NCBI GenBank assembly: GCA_903933395.1
Contig: CAIZKA010000272.1
Coordinates: forward strand, 1-23,301
Direction: 5' to 3'
DNA length: 23,301 bases
Source: an uncultured beta proteobacterium
GTDB lineage: Bacteria; Pseudomonadota; Gammaproteobacteria; Burkholderiales; Rhodocyclaceae
Positions 1 to 6,331 of this stretch are shown one piece after another (within the stretch, counting starts at the first letter, position 1; the number at the start of each line of letters is the position of its first letter). The position numbers were made by a program, and so were the translations under genes. The notes beneath the pieces were generated by a model. It did no database searches and had not been told where the DNA came from. It was given only the letters and a program-made list of their open reading frames with translations.

Positions 1-138
1 CAGAAGTTCCCCAATTCTGCAATGTTGCTCAAGCACTATTTGTCGGGGGCAACGTTGATCGAAGCCTATTGGCGCAGCGTGGCCTGGCCCGCTCAAGGCC
101 TGTTTATTGGTGAGCCCTTGGCTGCCCCTTATCGCTGA
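1..138 (+). CDS. TIGR03790 family protein, C-terminal end (partial)
   Basis: The frame is open from base 1 and ends at TGA 136-138, giving 45 residues. The stretch LSGATLIEAYWRSVAWP followed by GLFIGEPLAAPYR matches what I recall of the C-terminus of the TIGR03790 family. These are uncharacterised proteins found mostly in bacteria with the PEP-CTERM/exosortase system. The start and most of the protein lie outside the window, so domains cannot be described. It is convergent with the small secreted-protein gene that ends at 324, with a hairpin between them. Family assignment is from remembered sequence similarity only. Confidence 0.7.
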   Translation, partial: QKFPNSAMLLKHYLSGATLIEAYWRSVAWPAQGLFIGEPLAAPYR

Positions 139-272
139 TGCTGGAAACAAAAAGCCCTGAACCAGGGTGTCGAATGGGACGGTGCTTCAGGAATTAAAAC
201 GGGAGCAGTTAATTCGCCGCCGGCGCGACGCATAAGAACAGACTGTTTACTTGAAACTAAACGGCAGAAGCG

Positions 273-298
273 ACAACGGCCGCTGATACGGCCGTTGT
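273..298. terminator. hairpin between convergent genes, probable terminator
   Basis: A perfect 10-bp stem (ACAACGGCCG at 273-282, complement at 289-298) encloses a 6-base loop. It lies between the convergent gene ends at 138 and 324. Only TTT follows on the plus strand and there is no T-run on the minus strand, so termination strength is uncertain. It could serve both genes. Confidence 0.5.
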
Positions 299-323
299 TT
301 CCGGGACAGGCGGCAGGCCGTTT

Positions 324-650
324 TCAGGCGTGACGTCCGCCGCGACGATCCTTGTCAGTGCCACGAGGGCGCTCGCTGGCTTCGCGTGCAAGCTGGAAGC
401 CTCTGTCGGCAGCGCCGACCTTTTCCTTCTTCTCTGGCTTCTGGGGCTTTTCCGCACGCTCGGCGCGGGCCAACTGATCGAAGGTTTCAACAGCACCGAC
501 CTTTTCCTTCTTCTCGGGTTTCTGCGGCTTTTCGACCCGCTCTGCACGTGCAATGCCCGAATCGAGCCCTGGCATGACGGCGGCAGTGGCGGAGAAAGCG
601 AGGCTACCCAGCAGGGCGGCGATCGACAGGGTAATGAGGGTCTTTTTCAT
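324..650 (-). CDS. small secreted Lys/Glu/Pro-rich tandem-repeat protein
   Basis: Encodes 108 residues from ATG 650, chosen because GGAG lies seven bases upstream and a classic signal peptide follows at once (MKKTLITL start, hydrophobic core, SATAA cleavage region near residue 24). An upstream in-frame ATG at 668 lacks these features. The mature part has two 27-residue repeats (residues 34-60 and 61-87) containing ERxEKPQKPEKKEKVGA, then a basic tail with RRGGRHA. There is no cysteine and no anchor. I do not recognise the family. The protein is probably periplasmic or secreted and highly charged, perhaps binding a polyanion, metal or cell-wall component, but that is a guess. A sigma-54-type promoter lies about 90 bases upstream, suggesting regulated expression. 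Confidence 0.75.
   Translation of the reverse strand: MKKTLITLSIAALLGSLAFSATAAVMPGLDSGIARAERVEKPQKPEKKEKVGAVETFDQLARAERAEKPQKPEKKEKVGAADRGFQLAREASERPRGTDKDRRGGRHA
390..551 (-). repeat. two in-frame 81-bp tandem repeats
   Basis: The coding sequence contains two adjacent 81-bp units (551-471 and 470-390). They encode nearly identical 27-residue blocks that differ mainly in the last seven residues (VETFDQL versus ADRGFQL). A third, degenerate start (AREASERP) follows. This suggests internal duplication and possible copy-number variation between strains. Confidence 0.8.
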
Positions 651-738
651 TTTCGGCTCCAATGGCAATTGTTGGTTTCACGGTTTGGGGTCTTCAACCC
701 CCGGGGATGCGCGGAGGCTTTTCCCACGCCTACCAATA

Positions 739-754
739 TGCACGGGGCGTGCCA
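739..754 (-). promoter_or_regulatory. sigma-54 (RpoN) promoter
   Basis: The minus strand reads TGGCACGCCCCGTGCA. The -24 GG and -12 GC are separated by exactly ten bases, and the left half TGGCACG is perfect consensus. The right half GTGCA differs from TTGCA at one position. The predicted transcript would start near 728, leaving a leader of about 78 bases before ATG 650 of the repeat-protein gene. Assignment is by motif match and position only. Confidence 0.6.
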
Positions 755-808
755 GGGACAATGGCATGCAACAACACCATGATTTAAAATGATAAACAAA
801 ATATTCCC

Positions 809-828
809 AAAAAATCGGGCCGCCCGAT
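809..828 (-). terminator. rho-independent terminator of the decayed regulator gene
   Basis: On the minus strand ATCGGG-CGG-CCCGAT forms a 6-bp stem with a 3-base loop and is followed directly by a run of six T. This is a textbook intrinsic terminator. It lies about 60 bases past the stop codon of the regulator remnant at 891 and insulates the sigma-54 promoter at 739-754 from upstream transcription. Confidence 0.7.
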
Positions 829-836
829 ACAGGCGA

Positions 837-876
837 GGTGGGGGAAATCCCCCTCGACAGGGGTATTTCCCCCACC
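837..876. repeat. large inverted repeat upstream of the sigma-54 promoter
   Basis: Arms of 16 and 17 bases (GGTGGGGGAAATCCCC at 837-852 and GGGGTATTTCCCCCACC at 860-876) are complementary except for one extra base, with a 7-base spacer. The palindrome sits about 109-148 bases upstream of the predicted sigma-54 start site, the usual distance of an enhancer for an NtrC-type activator. It also lies between the stop of a regulator remnant and its terminator, so it could instead be an RNA hairpin of that gene. Confidence 0.6.
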
Positions 877-890
877 CAAAAAATTTCGGG

Positions 891-1020
891 TTAATCGCTT
901 CGGGCAAGCCCATGCTTGTCGATGCGATAGCGCAGGGTATCCCGATATCCCCAGCAGGCTGGCCGCCTGTGTTACGTTCCACCCTGATTTGCCGAGGGCC
1001 TCCGCACCGCCCGCATTGCC
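891..1020 (-). pseudogene. C-terminal remnant of an NtrC-family (sigma-54 activator) regulator
   Basis: The minus strand encodes LGKSGWNVTQAASLLGIS, a typical Fis-type helix-turn-helix. It then shifts frame into DTLRYRIDKHGLARSD and a TAA stop at 891-893. Family members usually read LGIS-R-DTLRYRI, so two bases (one CG) appear lost near 950, or one base gained. Only the DNA-binding tail remains: the AAA+ and receiver domains are absent, and an IS4-transposase fragment adjoins on the other side. This is a dead fragment, probably cut by insertion-element activity. Fis-type tails are shared by many regulators, so the parent cannot be named. Confidence 0.65.
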
Positions 1021-1065
1021 AAGAATCGTGCAAAAAGGCAGATGGCGCGGCTCGACAAGCGGATC

Positions 1066-1350
1066 GGTAGCAACATCCCCAGCTTCATTCACATCAGCGA
1101 CGGCAAGTGGCACGAGGTCAATTTCTTCAACATTCTGGTGCCGGAAGCCGGTGCGTTCTACATCATGGATCTTGGCTACATCGACTTTGAGCAGTTGCAT
1201 CGCTTGCATCAGGCCGGAAGCTTCTACGTCATTCGCGCCAAGTCGAACCTGCGCTTCCAGCGCCGGTACTCCTTGGAATCGGATCGCGCCGCCGGCATCA
1301 TCTGCGATCAGACCGGCACACTTACCGGCTTCTACTCGTCCCAGGACTAT
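1066..1350 (+). pseudogene. IS4-family transposase, internal fragment
   Basis: The plus frame encodes about 95 residues with typical IS4-family text: NIPSFIHISDGKWHEVN, then GAFYIMDLGYIDF with a catalytic-type Asp, FYVIRAKSN, and GFYSSQDY near the end. The N-terminal part and the C-terminal part with the YREK-type region are missing, so it cannot transpose. The surrounding frame is open from 1042 to 1644 only because no stop intervenes. Homology ends sharply at 1350, where the sequence changes to an IS3-type OrfA. Confidence 0.75.
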
Positions 1351-1389
1351 ACGGAAGAACAGATCATCGGGTTCCTGCGGCAGGCTGCT
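1351..1389 (+). mobile_element. IS3-family OrfA N-terminal fragment
   Basis: TEEQIIGFLRQA is the characteristic beginning of IS3-family OrfA proteins (usually preceded by a few basic residues and F or Y). It follows the IS4 fragment in the same frame without a gap. Only about 13 residues are recognisable, and what follows to 1447 does not match a helix-turn-helix OrfA. It is a scar from recombination between insertion elements. Confidence 0.5.
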
Positions 1390-1447
1390 TCCGCTTTGCA
1401 GCGTTCGCAGTATTTGCCGGCTGGCCGGCGGCTGATGCGCGCCAGAA

Positions 1448-2314
1448 TCACTCGCCTGCCATCACCTTCAGACGGGGATCATCTGGCCGTTCGGCGGCGG
1501 CGGCTTTCCAGTATTTGCGGGCTTCGTCGCGCAGCGCCATTTCTTCCAGCCAGGCGGCAAATGCGACGCGCTCGGAAAATGGGGCATTGGCGGCGGGGCG
1601 CAGCGCTTCGACCTGGCGCCGCAGGTCTGCCGACGCCAGGCTGATATCGCCGGTATTCGAGAATGCCGACCCGTCCGGATGTTGCGCCGAGACCATCCAA
1701 GTGTAGGTGGCGGCTTCTTTCAGCTGAAGCTGCGCGGGCAGTTGCAGCGAGGTGCCATTGACGCTGGTTTCATACAGCGTCTTGCCGGTGTCGTCGAGCA
1801 GGGCAAAGCGGTAGGGGATATCCGGCGCAAGACTTTTCCAGGCGAATAGCGGACGCTCCTCAAGCGTCTTGCTGCCCAGCGGGTTGAGCAATTTGAGCTT
1901 CAGGTTGGGTTTGACGGAACGCATCACGATCGCCGCCTGGGCCACGGCGACGGGCTTGATGCGGATATCCTTGCTGCCCTTGGACAGGGCGCTGCCTCGC
2001 GGCTGCGGCTTGGCGCCGGATTCCGCCTCGGGTTGCTGCGGGCGGAACACCACGACCGCGGGCCCCTTCATTTCCCATGTCTGGCCGGAGCCCAGATAGA
2101 CCGCGACCAGTCGCCCTCCGGCATCGAGCTGCACCCGCGCGTCCTGCCGGATCTCGGAGAGAATCGTGACCGCCGGCTTGCGGACGTCGTCCAGTACGAC
2201 CGCCTTGCCTTCAAGATCGGTGACCATCGCCACTGAGGGTTCCCCCGCTGCGCCGGACGCGATGCAATAGCCCAACAACAGGAATGCGCAAACTACTTTT
2301 TTGACCGCCTGCAT
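1448..2314 (-). CDS. FecR-domain protein
   Basis: Encodes 288 residues. The ATG at 2314 is preferred because GGAG lies six bases upstream and a signal peptide begins there (MQAVKKVVCAFLLLGYC, cleavage near residue 24). In-frame ATGs at 2326 and 2338 have poorer ribosome sites. Residues about 30-120 look like a FecR-type beta domain (DLEGKAVVLDD, DARVQLDAGGRLVAVYL). A middle region (NPLGSKTLEERPLFAWKS) and a beta-rich segment follow, then a helical C-terminus with ARKYWKAAAAERPDDPRL, resembling a TPR half-unit. It begins 26 bases after the cyclase stop, so the two are probably co-transcribed. Such FecR proteins are often paired with CHASE2 cyclases and may act as periplasmic sensors or scaffolds. 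The exact role is unknown. Confidence 0.8.
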   Translation of the reverse strand: MQAVKKVVCAFLLLGYCIASGAAGEPSVAMVTDLEGKAVVLDDVRKPAVTILSEIRQDARVQLDAGGRLVAVYLGSGQTWEMKGPAVVVFRPQQPEAESGAKPQPRGSALSKGSKDIRIKPVAVAQAAIVMRSVKPNLKLKLLNPLGSKTLEERPLFAWKSLAPDIPYRFALLDDTGKTLYETSVNGTSLQLPAQLQLKEAATYTWMVSAQHPDGSAFSNTGDISLASADLRRQVEALRPAANAPFSERVAFAAWLEEMALRDEARKYWKAAAAERPDDPRLKVMAGE

Positions 2315-2340
2315 GTTGATCTCCATCCGCCGATTCATTT

Positions 2341-4113
2341 CTAACGCGGCCCCCAGCCATACGCATGCACCGGCGTATGTCCCTTGATTGCCTGCGGTCC
2401 GACCGAAGTCAGGTCGCCGTTCGATTCGAGCGCCTCGAAAACATCCTTGGAACATACTATCTGGAAGCCGACATCTTTTGTCAGGCCCTCGAGCCGCGAC
2501 GCGACGTTGGTGACGTCGCCGATCGCGGTGTAATCGTGCCGGCCAGACGAGCCGACCTGGCCGATAACGGCGTCCCCGGCATGCAAGCCGACGCCGATCT
2601 GGATCGCGGCGGCTCCTTCGCGGACCAGGATTTCATTCAACTTCACGACTTCGCTCTGCATACCCTTGGCTGCCGCCAGCGCCGCTTCGCAAGGATTGGG
2701 CAGTCGCTTCGGCGCGCCGAAAATCGCCATGATGCCGTCGCCCATGAAGCAGACCACCGCGCCGTCCTGATGGTGGATCTGGTCGACGACGCGGTCGAAG
2801 TAGCGATTGAGCAGGGTGATCACAGTTTCGGGCTGGAGCGATTCGCTCAGGGTGGTGAAGCCGCGGATATCGGCAAAGAGCACGCAGACATATTTCCGTT
2901 CGCCACCAAGGCCGGGTGAGAGTTGTCCCGACAGGATCTCGTCCATCACCACCGGGCTGACGGAGCCGGAAAATGAACGTTTCAGAATCAGGCGTTCTTT
3001 CAGCTTGTGCCAGGCATCGCAGGCCAGCGGGCCGAGCAGTCCGACGCAGGCAGCCGCATAAATGCCGCTGAGAGGCAGGTACCAGCCTTCCCTCAGGAGC
3101 CAGGCGGAGCCGGCAAGGGCGCCGCCCGCCACGGCCGCCAGGATTCCGCCCGCCATCAGGGGCGTCAGCGCCGCCAGCCAGAACAGCGATGCGGCAAGGA
3201 TCGCGGCGCCCGGCAGCCAGGCCGGCAGGTCATTTATCAGCCCGTGGTTAAGGATGCTGCGCAGCGCCTGCGCGTGGATCAGGACGCCGGGCGCAAGATT
3301 GGCATTGTCTTCCCATGCCGCGATATTCACCGGCTGGAGGACGGCATCGCTGGAAGGCAGCACCGAACCGAGCAGCACGGGCCGGCCTTCGAATAGTTGC
3401 TGCAGACCCGCATCGTTGCCGGCCTGGAACAGGGCGAGCACGGTATGCAGCGGGACATAGTTGAAAGAGGCTCCGCGGGAGTAGTCGATGATTCCGGGTT
3501 TAGGATCCTTGCCCAAAGCTCGGCTCAATTGGCCGGCCAGGGTTGGCACCAGCGAACCGTTTTCGCCGATCCGCTCATCGAAGCGCCTGACGACGTGGTC
3601 CGCATCCCGGGGGAAGAGCGCGAGGCCGGTGCCCTCTTCTCCGGCGACCAGCTGGAATTTTCGGAACAGGGCGCGTTGCTTGCCGGAGGCCTCTACGGTG
3701 CGCGCCAGCACTACGGGGATTTCCTTCTTCGCCGCCAGGATTCCCATCATCAGCGCCTCGTCGCTGCCCGGCAGGACGGCATTGTAGGAGTGGTCAGGCA
3801 GGACGAGGTCGAGCCCTACCGCCGCGGCCTTGCCGGTGGCTGCGGCGCGCAGGAAATCGCCCAGGTGGCGATGCCAGAGCGTCAGCGGTTCCGGGTAGGT
3901 TGCCAGGCTGGTTTCGTCGATGCCGACAACGACGACCTCATTGCTTACCGGAACCGGAAAGTGCTTGCGCAAGACGCCCGTGGTCATGTCGAGCAAGGCG
4001 GAATCGATCCGCATCCCCACTGCGGAAACCTGCACCAGGAGGGCGAAAAAGGCGCTGGCGGCCACGCCCGCCATCTTTTTCACCCGCCCTCGAGTGAAAG
4101 CAGGGTTAGACAT
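2341..4113 (-). CDS. CHASE2-domain class III adenylate/guanylate cyclase
   Basis: Encodes 590 residues from ATG 4113. That start overlaps the stop of the small upstream gene (ATGTCTAA) and is favoured over ATG 4149. An N-terminal membrane segment leads into an extracytoplasmic CHASE2 sensor (residues about 35-270, with VVVVGIDETSL and AAAVGLDLVLPD). Two to three membrane spans follow (about 285-370), then a class III cyclase domain (about 400-585). Metal-binding Asp residues occur in FADIRGFT and MGDGIMAIFG. The transition-state Asn and Arg are in NVASR. The position that is Lys in adenylyl cyclases and Glu in guanylyl cyclases is Cys455 (VVCFMGD), while the partner Thr in DYTAIGD is kept. 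The product, cAMP or cGMP, is therefore uncertain. It is co-transcribed with the FecR-domain gene. Confidence 0.9.
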   Translation of the reverse strand: MSNPAFTRGRVKKMAGVAASAFFALLVQVSAVGMRIDSALLDMTTGVLRKHFPVPVSNEVVVVGIDETSLATYPEPLTLWHRHLGDFLRAAATGKAAAVGLDLVLPDHSYNAVLPGSDEALMMGILAAKKEIPVVLARTVEASGKQRALFRKFQLVAGEEGTGLALFPRDADHVVRRFDERIGENGSLVPTLAGQLSRALGKDPKPGIIDYSRGASFNYVPLHTVLALFQAGNDAGLQQLFEGRPVLLGSVLPSSDAVLQPVNIAAWEDNANLAPGVLIHAQALRSILNHGLINDLPAWLPGAAILAASLFWLAALTPLMAGGILAAVAGGALAGSAWLLREGWYLPLSGIYAAACVGLLGPLACDAWHKLKERLILKRSFSGSVSPVVMDEILSGQLSPGLGGERKYVCVLFADIRGFTTLSESLQPETVITLLNRYFDRVVDQIHHQDGAVVCFMGDGIMAIFGAPKRLPNPCEAALAAAKGMQSEVVKLNEILVREGAAAIQIGVGLHAGDAVIGQVGSSGRHDYTAIGDVTNVASRLEGLTKDVGFQIVCSKDVFEALESNGDLTSVGPQAIKGHTPVHAYGWGPR

Positions 4114-4303
4114 GAAGCCCGACGCTCGAGATGTATCGTTCAACGGCATTTCTCAGGCGTCTGATCATCAGTTCGCGGAAGGTGTTGGCAACCAGCCGTT
4201 GCAGGAAATTGTCGAAAGCGGGATGTACCTCGCCGTTCGGTCCTTTCCCCGGCTCTTGAAGAACCTCCAGGCGGTTGCAGAAGCTTTCCGAAGTGATGGC
4301 CAT
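4106..4303 (-). CDS. small hypothetical protein upstream of the cyclase
   Basis: Encodes about 65 residues from ATG 4303 (or 68 from ATG 4312). Neither start has a strong ribosome site. The frame also runs up to ATG 4384, but that lies on the putative -10 box. The sequence is mixed polar and helical, with NFLQRLVANTFRELMIRRLRNAV, and has no signal peptide or recognised domain. Its stop overlaps the cyclase start by eight bases, which suggests translational coupling and is the main reason to treat it as real. It may be a cytoplasmic partner of the cyclase. Function unknown. Confidence 0.5.
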   Translation of the reverse strand: MAITSESFCNRLEVLQEPGKGPNGEVHPAFDNFLQRLVANTFRELMIRRLRNAVERYISSVGLHV

Positions 4304-4382
4304 GGGCGGCATTCGATGGCACGCTTTGTCTTCCGGGACGCGACCGACAGCCCGATCGAAATGACCCGCTTTATTTAAGGGC

Positions 4383-4388
4383 ATTATA
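4383..4388 (-). promoter_or_regulatory. candidate -10 box of the cyclase operon
   Basis: A perfect TATAAT lies on the minus strand in the short gap between livM and the cyclase operon. Seventeen bases upstream the hexamer is CGGCAA, a poor -35 match, so an activator may be needed. Transcription would start near 4376, upstream of the small gene. Confidence 0.35.
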
Positions 4389-4446
4389 GGTTGTGATGGG
4401 TCCCATTGCCGTCGTCGAGCCTGACGCCTGACGCGGCTCCGGCTGC

Positions 4447-5388
4447 TTACGCCCTGCGCCCCACCATCCGCTGATACAGCGCCGTCGCCTCGCCGACAAT
4501 GCCGCGGCGAAAGGCCAGCACGCAGATGACGAAGATGGCGCCCATGATCACCGTGACGAGGGAGCCGACCTTGTCGGCCAGTTCGCTCTGCAGGGTAATG
4601 ATGACCGAGGCGCCGACCACCGGGCCGAAGATGGTGCCCATGCCGCCCAGCAGGGTCATCAGCACCACTTCGCCGGAGGCATGCCAGTGGGCGTCGGTCA
4701 GGGTGGCAAACTTGAACACCAGCGCCTTGGTGGCACCGGCCAGGCCGGCGAGTGCGGCCGAAAGGACGAAGGCGACCAGCTTGTATTTGGCGACGTCATA
4801 GCCGAGCGAAACCACGCGCGCCTCGTTTTCGCGCACAGCCTTGAGGATCTGGCCGAAGGGCGAATGGATGGTGCGATATATCAGCCAGAAAGCGCTGACG
4901 CAGATCGCCAGTACCAGGTAATACAGCGCGGTGTCGTTGGCCAGATCGATGACCCCGAGAAAGTGGCCGCGCGGGATGCCTTGCAGTCCGTCTTCGCCGC
5001 CCGTGAATGGCGACTGTATGAAAATGAAATAAACCATCTGCGCCAATGCCAGCGTCACCATCGCGAAATAGATACCCTGACGCCGGATGGCGAGGCTGCC
5101 GACCAGCCAGCCGAGAGCCGCTGCGGCCAGGGTGCCGGCGAGCAGGCCGAACTCGGTCGGCCAGCCCCATTCCTTGAGCACGTGACCGGCAATGTAGGCG
5201 CCGCTGCCAAAAAAGGCGGCATGGCCGAAGGACAGGAGCCCGGTGTATCCGAGCAGGAGGTTGAAGGCACAGGCAAACAGCGCGAAGCACAGCACCTTCA
5301 TCACCAGCACCGGATAGACCACCACGGGTGCGAACAGCAGGGCCGCCAGCAGCAGCAGATAGCCGAGGGGAAACTTTCTGGACATCAT
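4447..5388 (-). CDS. livM: branched-chain amino acid-type ABC transporter permease LivM
   Basis: Encodes 313 residues. ATG 5388 overlaps the livH stop as ATGA and has GGGAG just upstream, so translation is coupled. The open frame extends to 6066, but that extension is out-of-frame livH. The product is an inner-membrane permease with many hydrophobic spans and LivM hallmarks: NLLLGYTGLLSFGHAAFFG near residue 45, the coupling-helix region with AVRENEARVVSLGYDV, and LLGGMGTIFGPVVGA near the C-terminus. With LivH it forms the channel of a HAAT-family importer. As the last gene of the operon it is followed by a weak GAGCC/GGCTC stem only. Confidence 0.93.
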   Translation of the reverse strand: MMSRKFPLGYLLLLAALLFAPVVVYPVLVMKVLCFALFACAFNLLLGYTGLLSFGHAAFFGSGAYIAGHVLKEWGWPTEFGLLAGTLAAAALGWLVGSLAIRRQGIYFAMVTLALAQMVYFIFIQSPFTGGEDGLQGIPRGHFLGVIDLANDTALYYLVLAICVSAFWLIYRTIHSPFGQILKAVRENEARVVSLGYDVAKYKLVAFVLSAALAGLAGATKALVFKFATLTDAHWHASGEVVLMTLLGGMGTIFGPVVGASVIITLQSELADKVGSLVTVIMGAIFVICVLAFRRGIVGEATALYQRMVGRRA

Positions 5389-6269
5389 TTCTCCCTGCCG
5401 AACAGTCCGGCCGGCCTGACCATCAGCACGCAGACCATGATGACGAAGACCACGGTGGACGATGCTTCTGAATAAAACACCTTGGTCAATCCCTCGATCA
5501 CTCCAAGGCCGAGGCCGGTGAGTATGGAGCCCATTATCGAGCCCATGCCGCCGATCACGACGACGGCGAAGACGACGATGATCAGCTTCGAACCCATCTG
5601 CGGGTCGGCCTGGTAGATCGGCGCCGCGAGCACGCCGGCGAGGCCGGCCAGGGCGACGCCGAAACCGTAGGTCAGCATCACCATGAGCGGCACGTTGATG
5701 CCGAAGGCCTGGGTCAGGCGCGGATTCTCGGTGGCGGCGCGCAGGTAGGCGCCGAGCCGCGTCTTCTCGATCACATACCAGGTCCCCAGACAGGCCAGCA
5801 GGGACACGCCGACGACCCAGGCACGGTACTTGGGCAGGAACATGAAACCCAGGTTGATCGTGCCGCCCAGCATGTCCGGGACCTCGTAGGGCAAGCCCGA
5901 CGATCCATATAAATAGAGAAACAGGCCTTCGATCATCAGTGCCAGGCCGAAGGTCAGGAGCAATCCATAAAGGTGGTCGAGCTGGTAAAGCCAGCGCAGC
6001 ATGGTGCGTTCGATCGCGATGCCCACCAGTCCGACCGCCGGCGGCACCAGCAGCAGCGACCACCAATAGCTGATTCCCCAGTAGGTGAGTCCCATCCAGG
6101 CGAGGAAGGCCCCGGCCATGTACATCGCGCCGTGGGCGAAGTTGATTATGTTGAGCATGCCGAAAATGACCGCCAGGCCGAGGCTGAGGATGGCGTAGAA
6201 CGAGCCATTCACCAGCCCCAGCATCAGCTGGCTCATCAATGCCTGCACCGGCACACCGAAAATTTCCAT
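5385..6269 (-). CDS. livH: branched-chain amino acid-type ABC transporter permease LivH
   Basis: Encodes 294 residues of a polytopic inner-membrane permease. LivH hallmarks are NGSFYAILSLGLAVIFG, then IINFAHGAMYMAGAF near residues 40-55, the coupling-loop region LRAATENPRLTQAFGINV, and VVVIGGMGSIMGSILTG. It lies between the binding-protein gene and livM, and its stop overlaps the livM start by four bases. The 62-base gap before it contains a perfect palindrome that probably lowers its expression relative to the binding protein. With LivM, LivG and LivF it makes an ATP-driven importer; the substrate is set by the binding protein. Confidence 0.93.
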   Translation of the reverse strand: MEIFGVPVQALMSQLMLGLVNGSFYAILSLGLAVIFGMLNIINFAHGAMYMAGAFLAWMGLTYWGISYWWSLLLVPPAVGLVGIAIERTMLRWLYQLDHLYGLLLTFGLALMIEGLFLYLYGSSGLPYEVPDMLGGTINLGFMFLPKYRAWVVGVSLLACLGTWYVIEKTRLGAYLRAATENPRLTQAFGINVPLMVMLTYGFGVALAGLAGVLAAPIYQADPQMGSKLIIVVFAVVVIGGMGSIMGSILTGLGLGVIEGLTKVFYSEASSTVVFVIMVCVLMVRPAGLFGREK

Positions 6270-6293
6270 GCGTTCAGCCTCGCTTCATGCCAG

Positions 6294-6327
6294 CCGCAAC
6301 CGGGCAGGCGCGCCTGCCCGGTTGCGG
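6294..6327. promoter_or_regulatory. 34-bp perfect palindrome between binding-protein and livH genes
   Basis: Seventeen bases (CCGCAACCGGGCAGGCG, 6294-6310) are followed directly by their exact complement to 6327. It starts only a few bases past the binding-protein stop. No T-run follows, so it probably acts as an mRNA-stabilising or attenuating hairpin. That would give high binding-protein and low permease levels, a common arrangement in ABC importer operons. Confidence 0.7.
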
Positions 6328-6331
6328 GCCA

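Noticed and set aside
155..167. Short hairpin CCCTG-AAC-CAGGG after the TIGR03790 gene
   Set aside because: Only a 5-bp stem with no T-run; the 10-bp stem at 273-298 is a better terminator candidate.
1390..1644. Continuation of the transposase frame as one 200-codon gene
   Set aside because: It only lacks stop codons; from 1448 it is antisense to the FecR-domain gene and shows no transposase similarity.
5389..6066. Upstream extension of the livM frame
   Set aside because: It overlaps livH out of frame and has low-complexity Arg/Gly composition; the ATGA overlap with a good ribosome site marks the true start at 5388.
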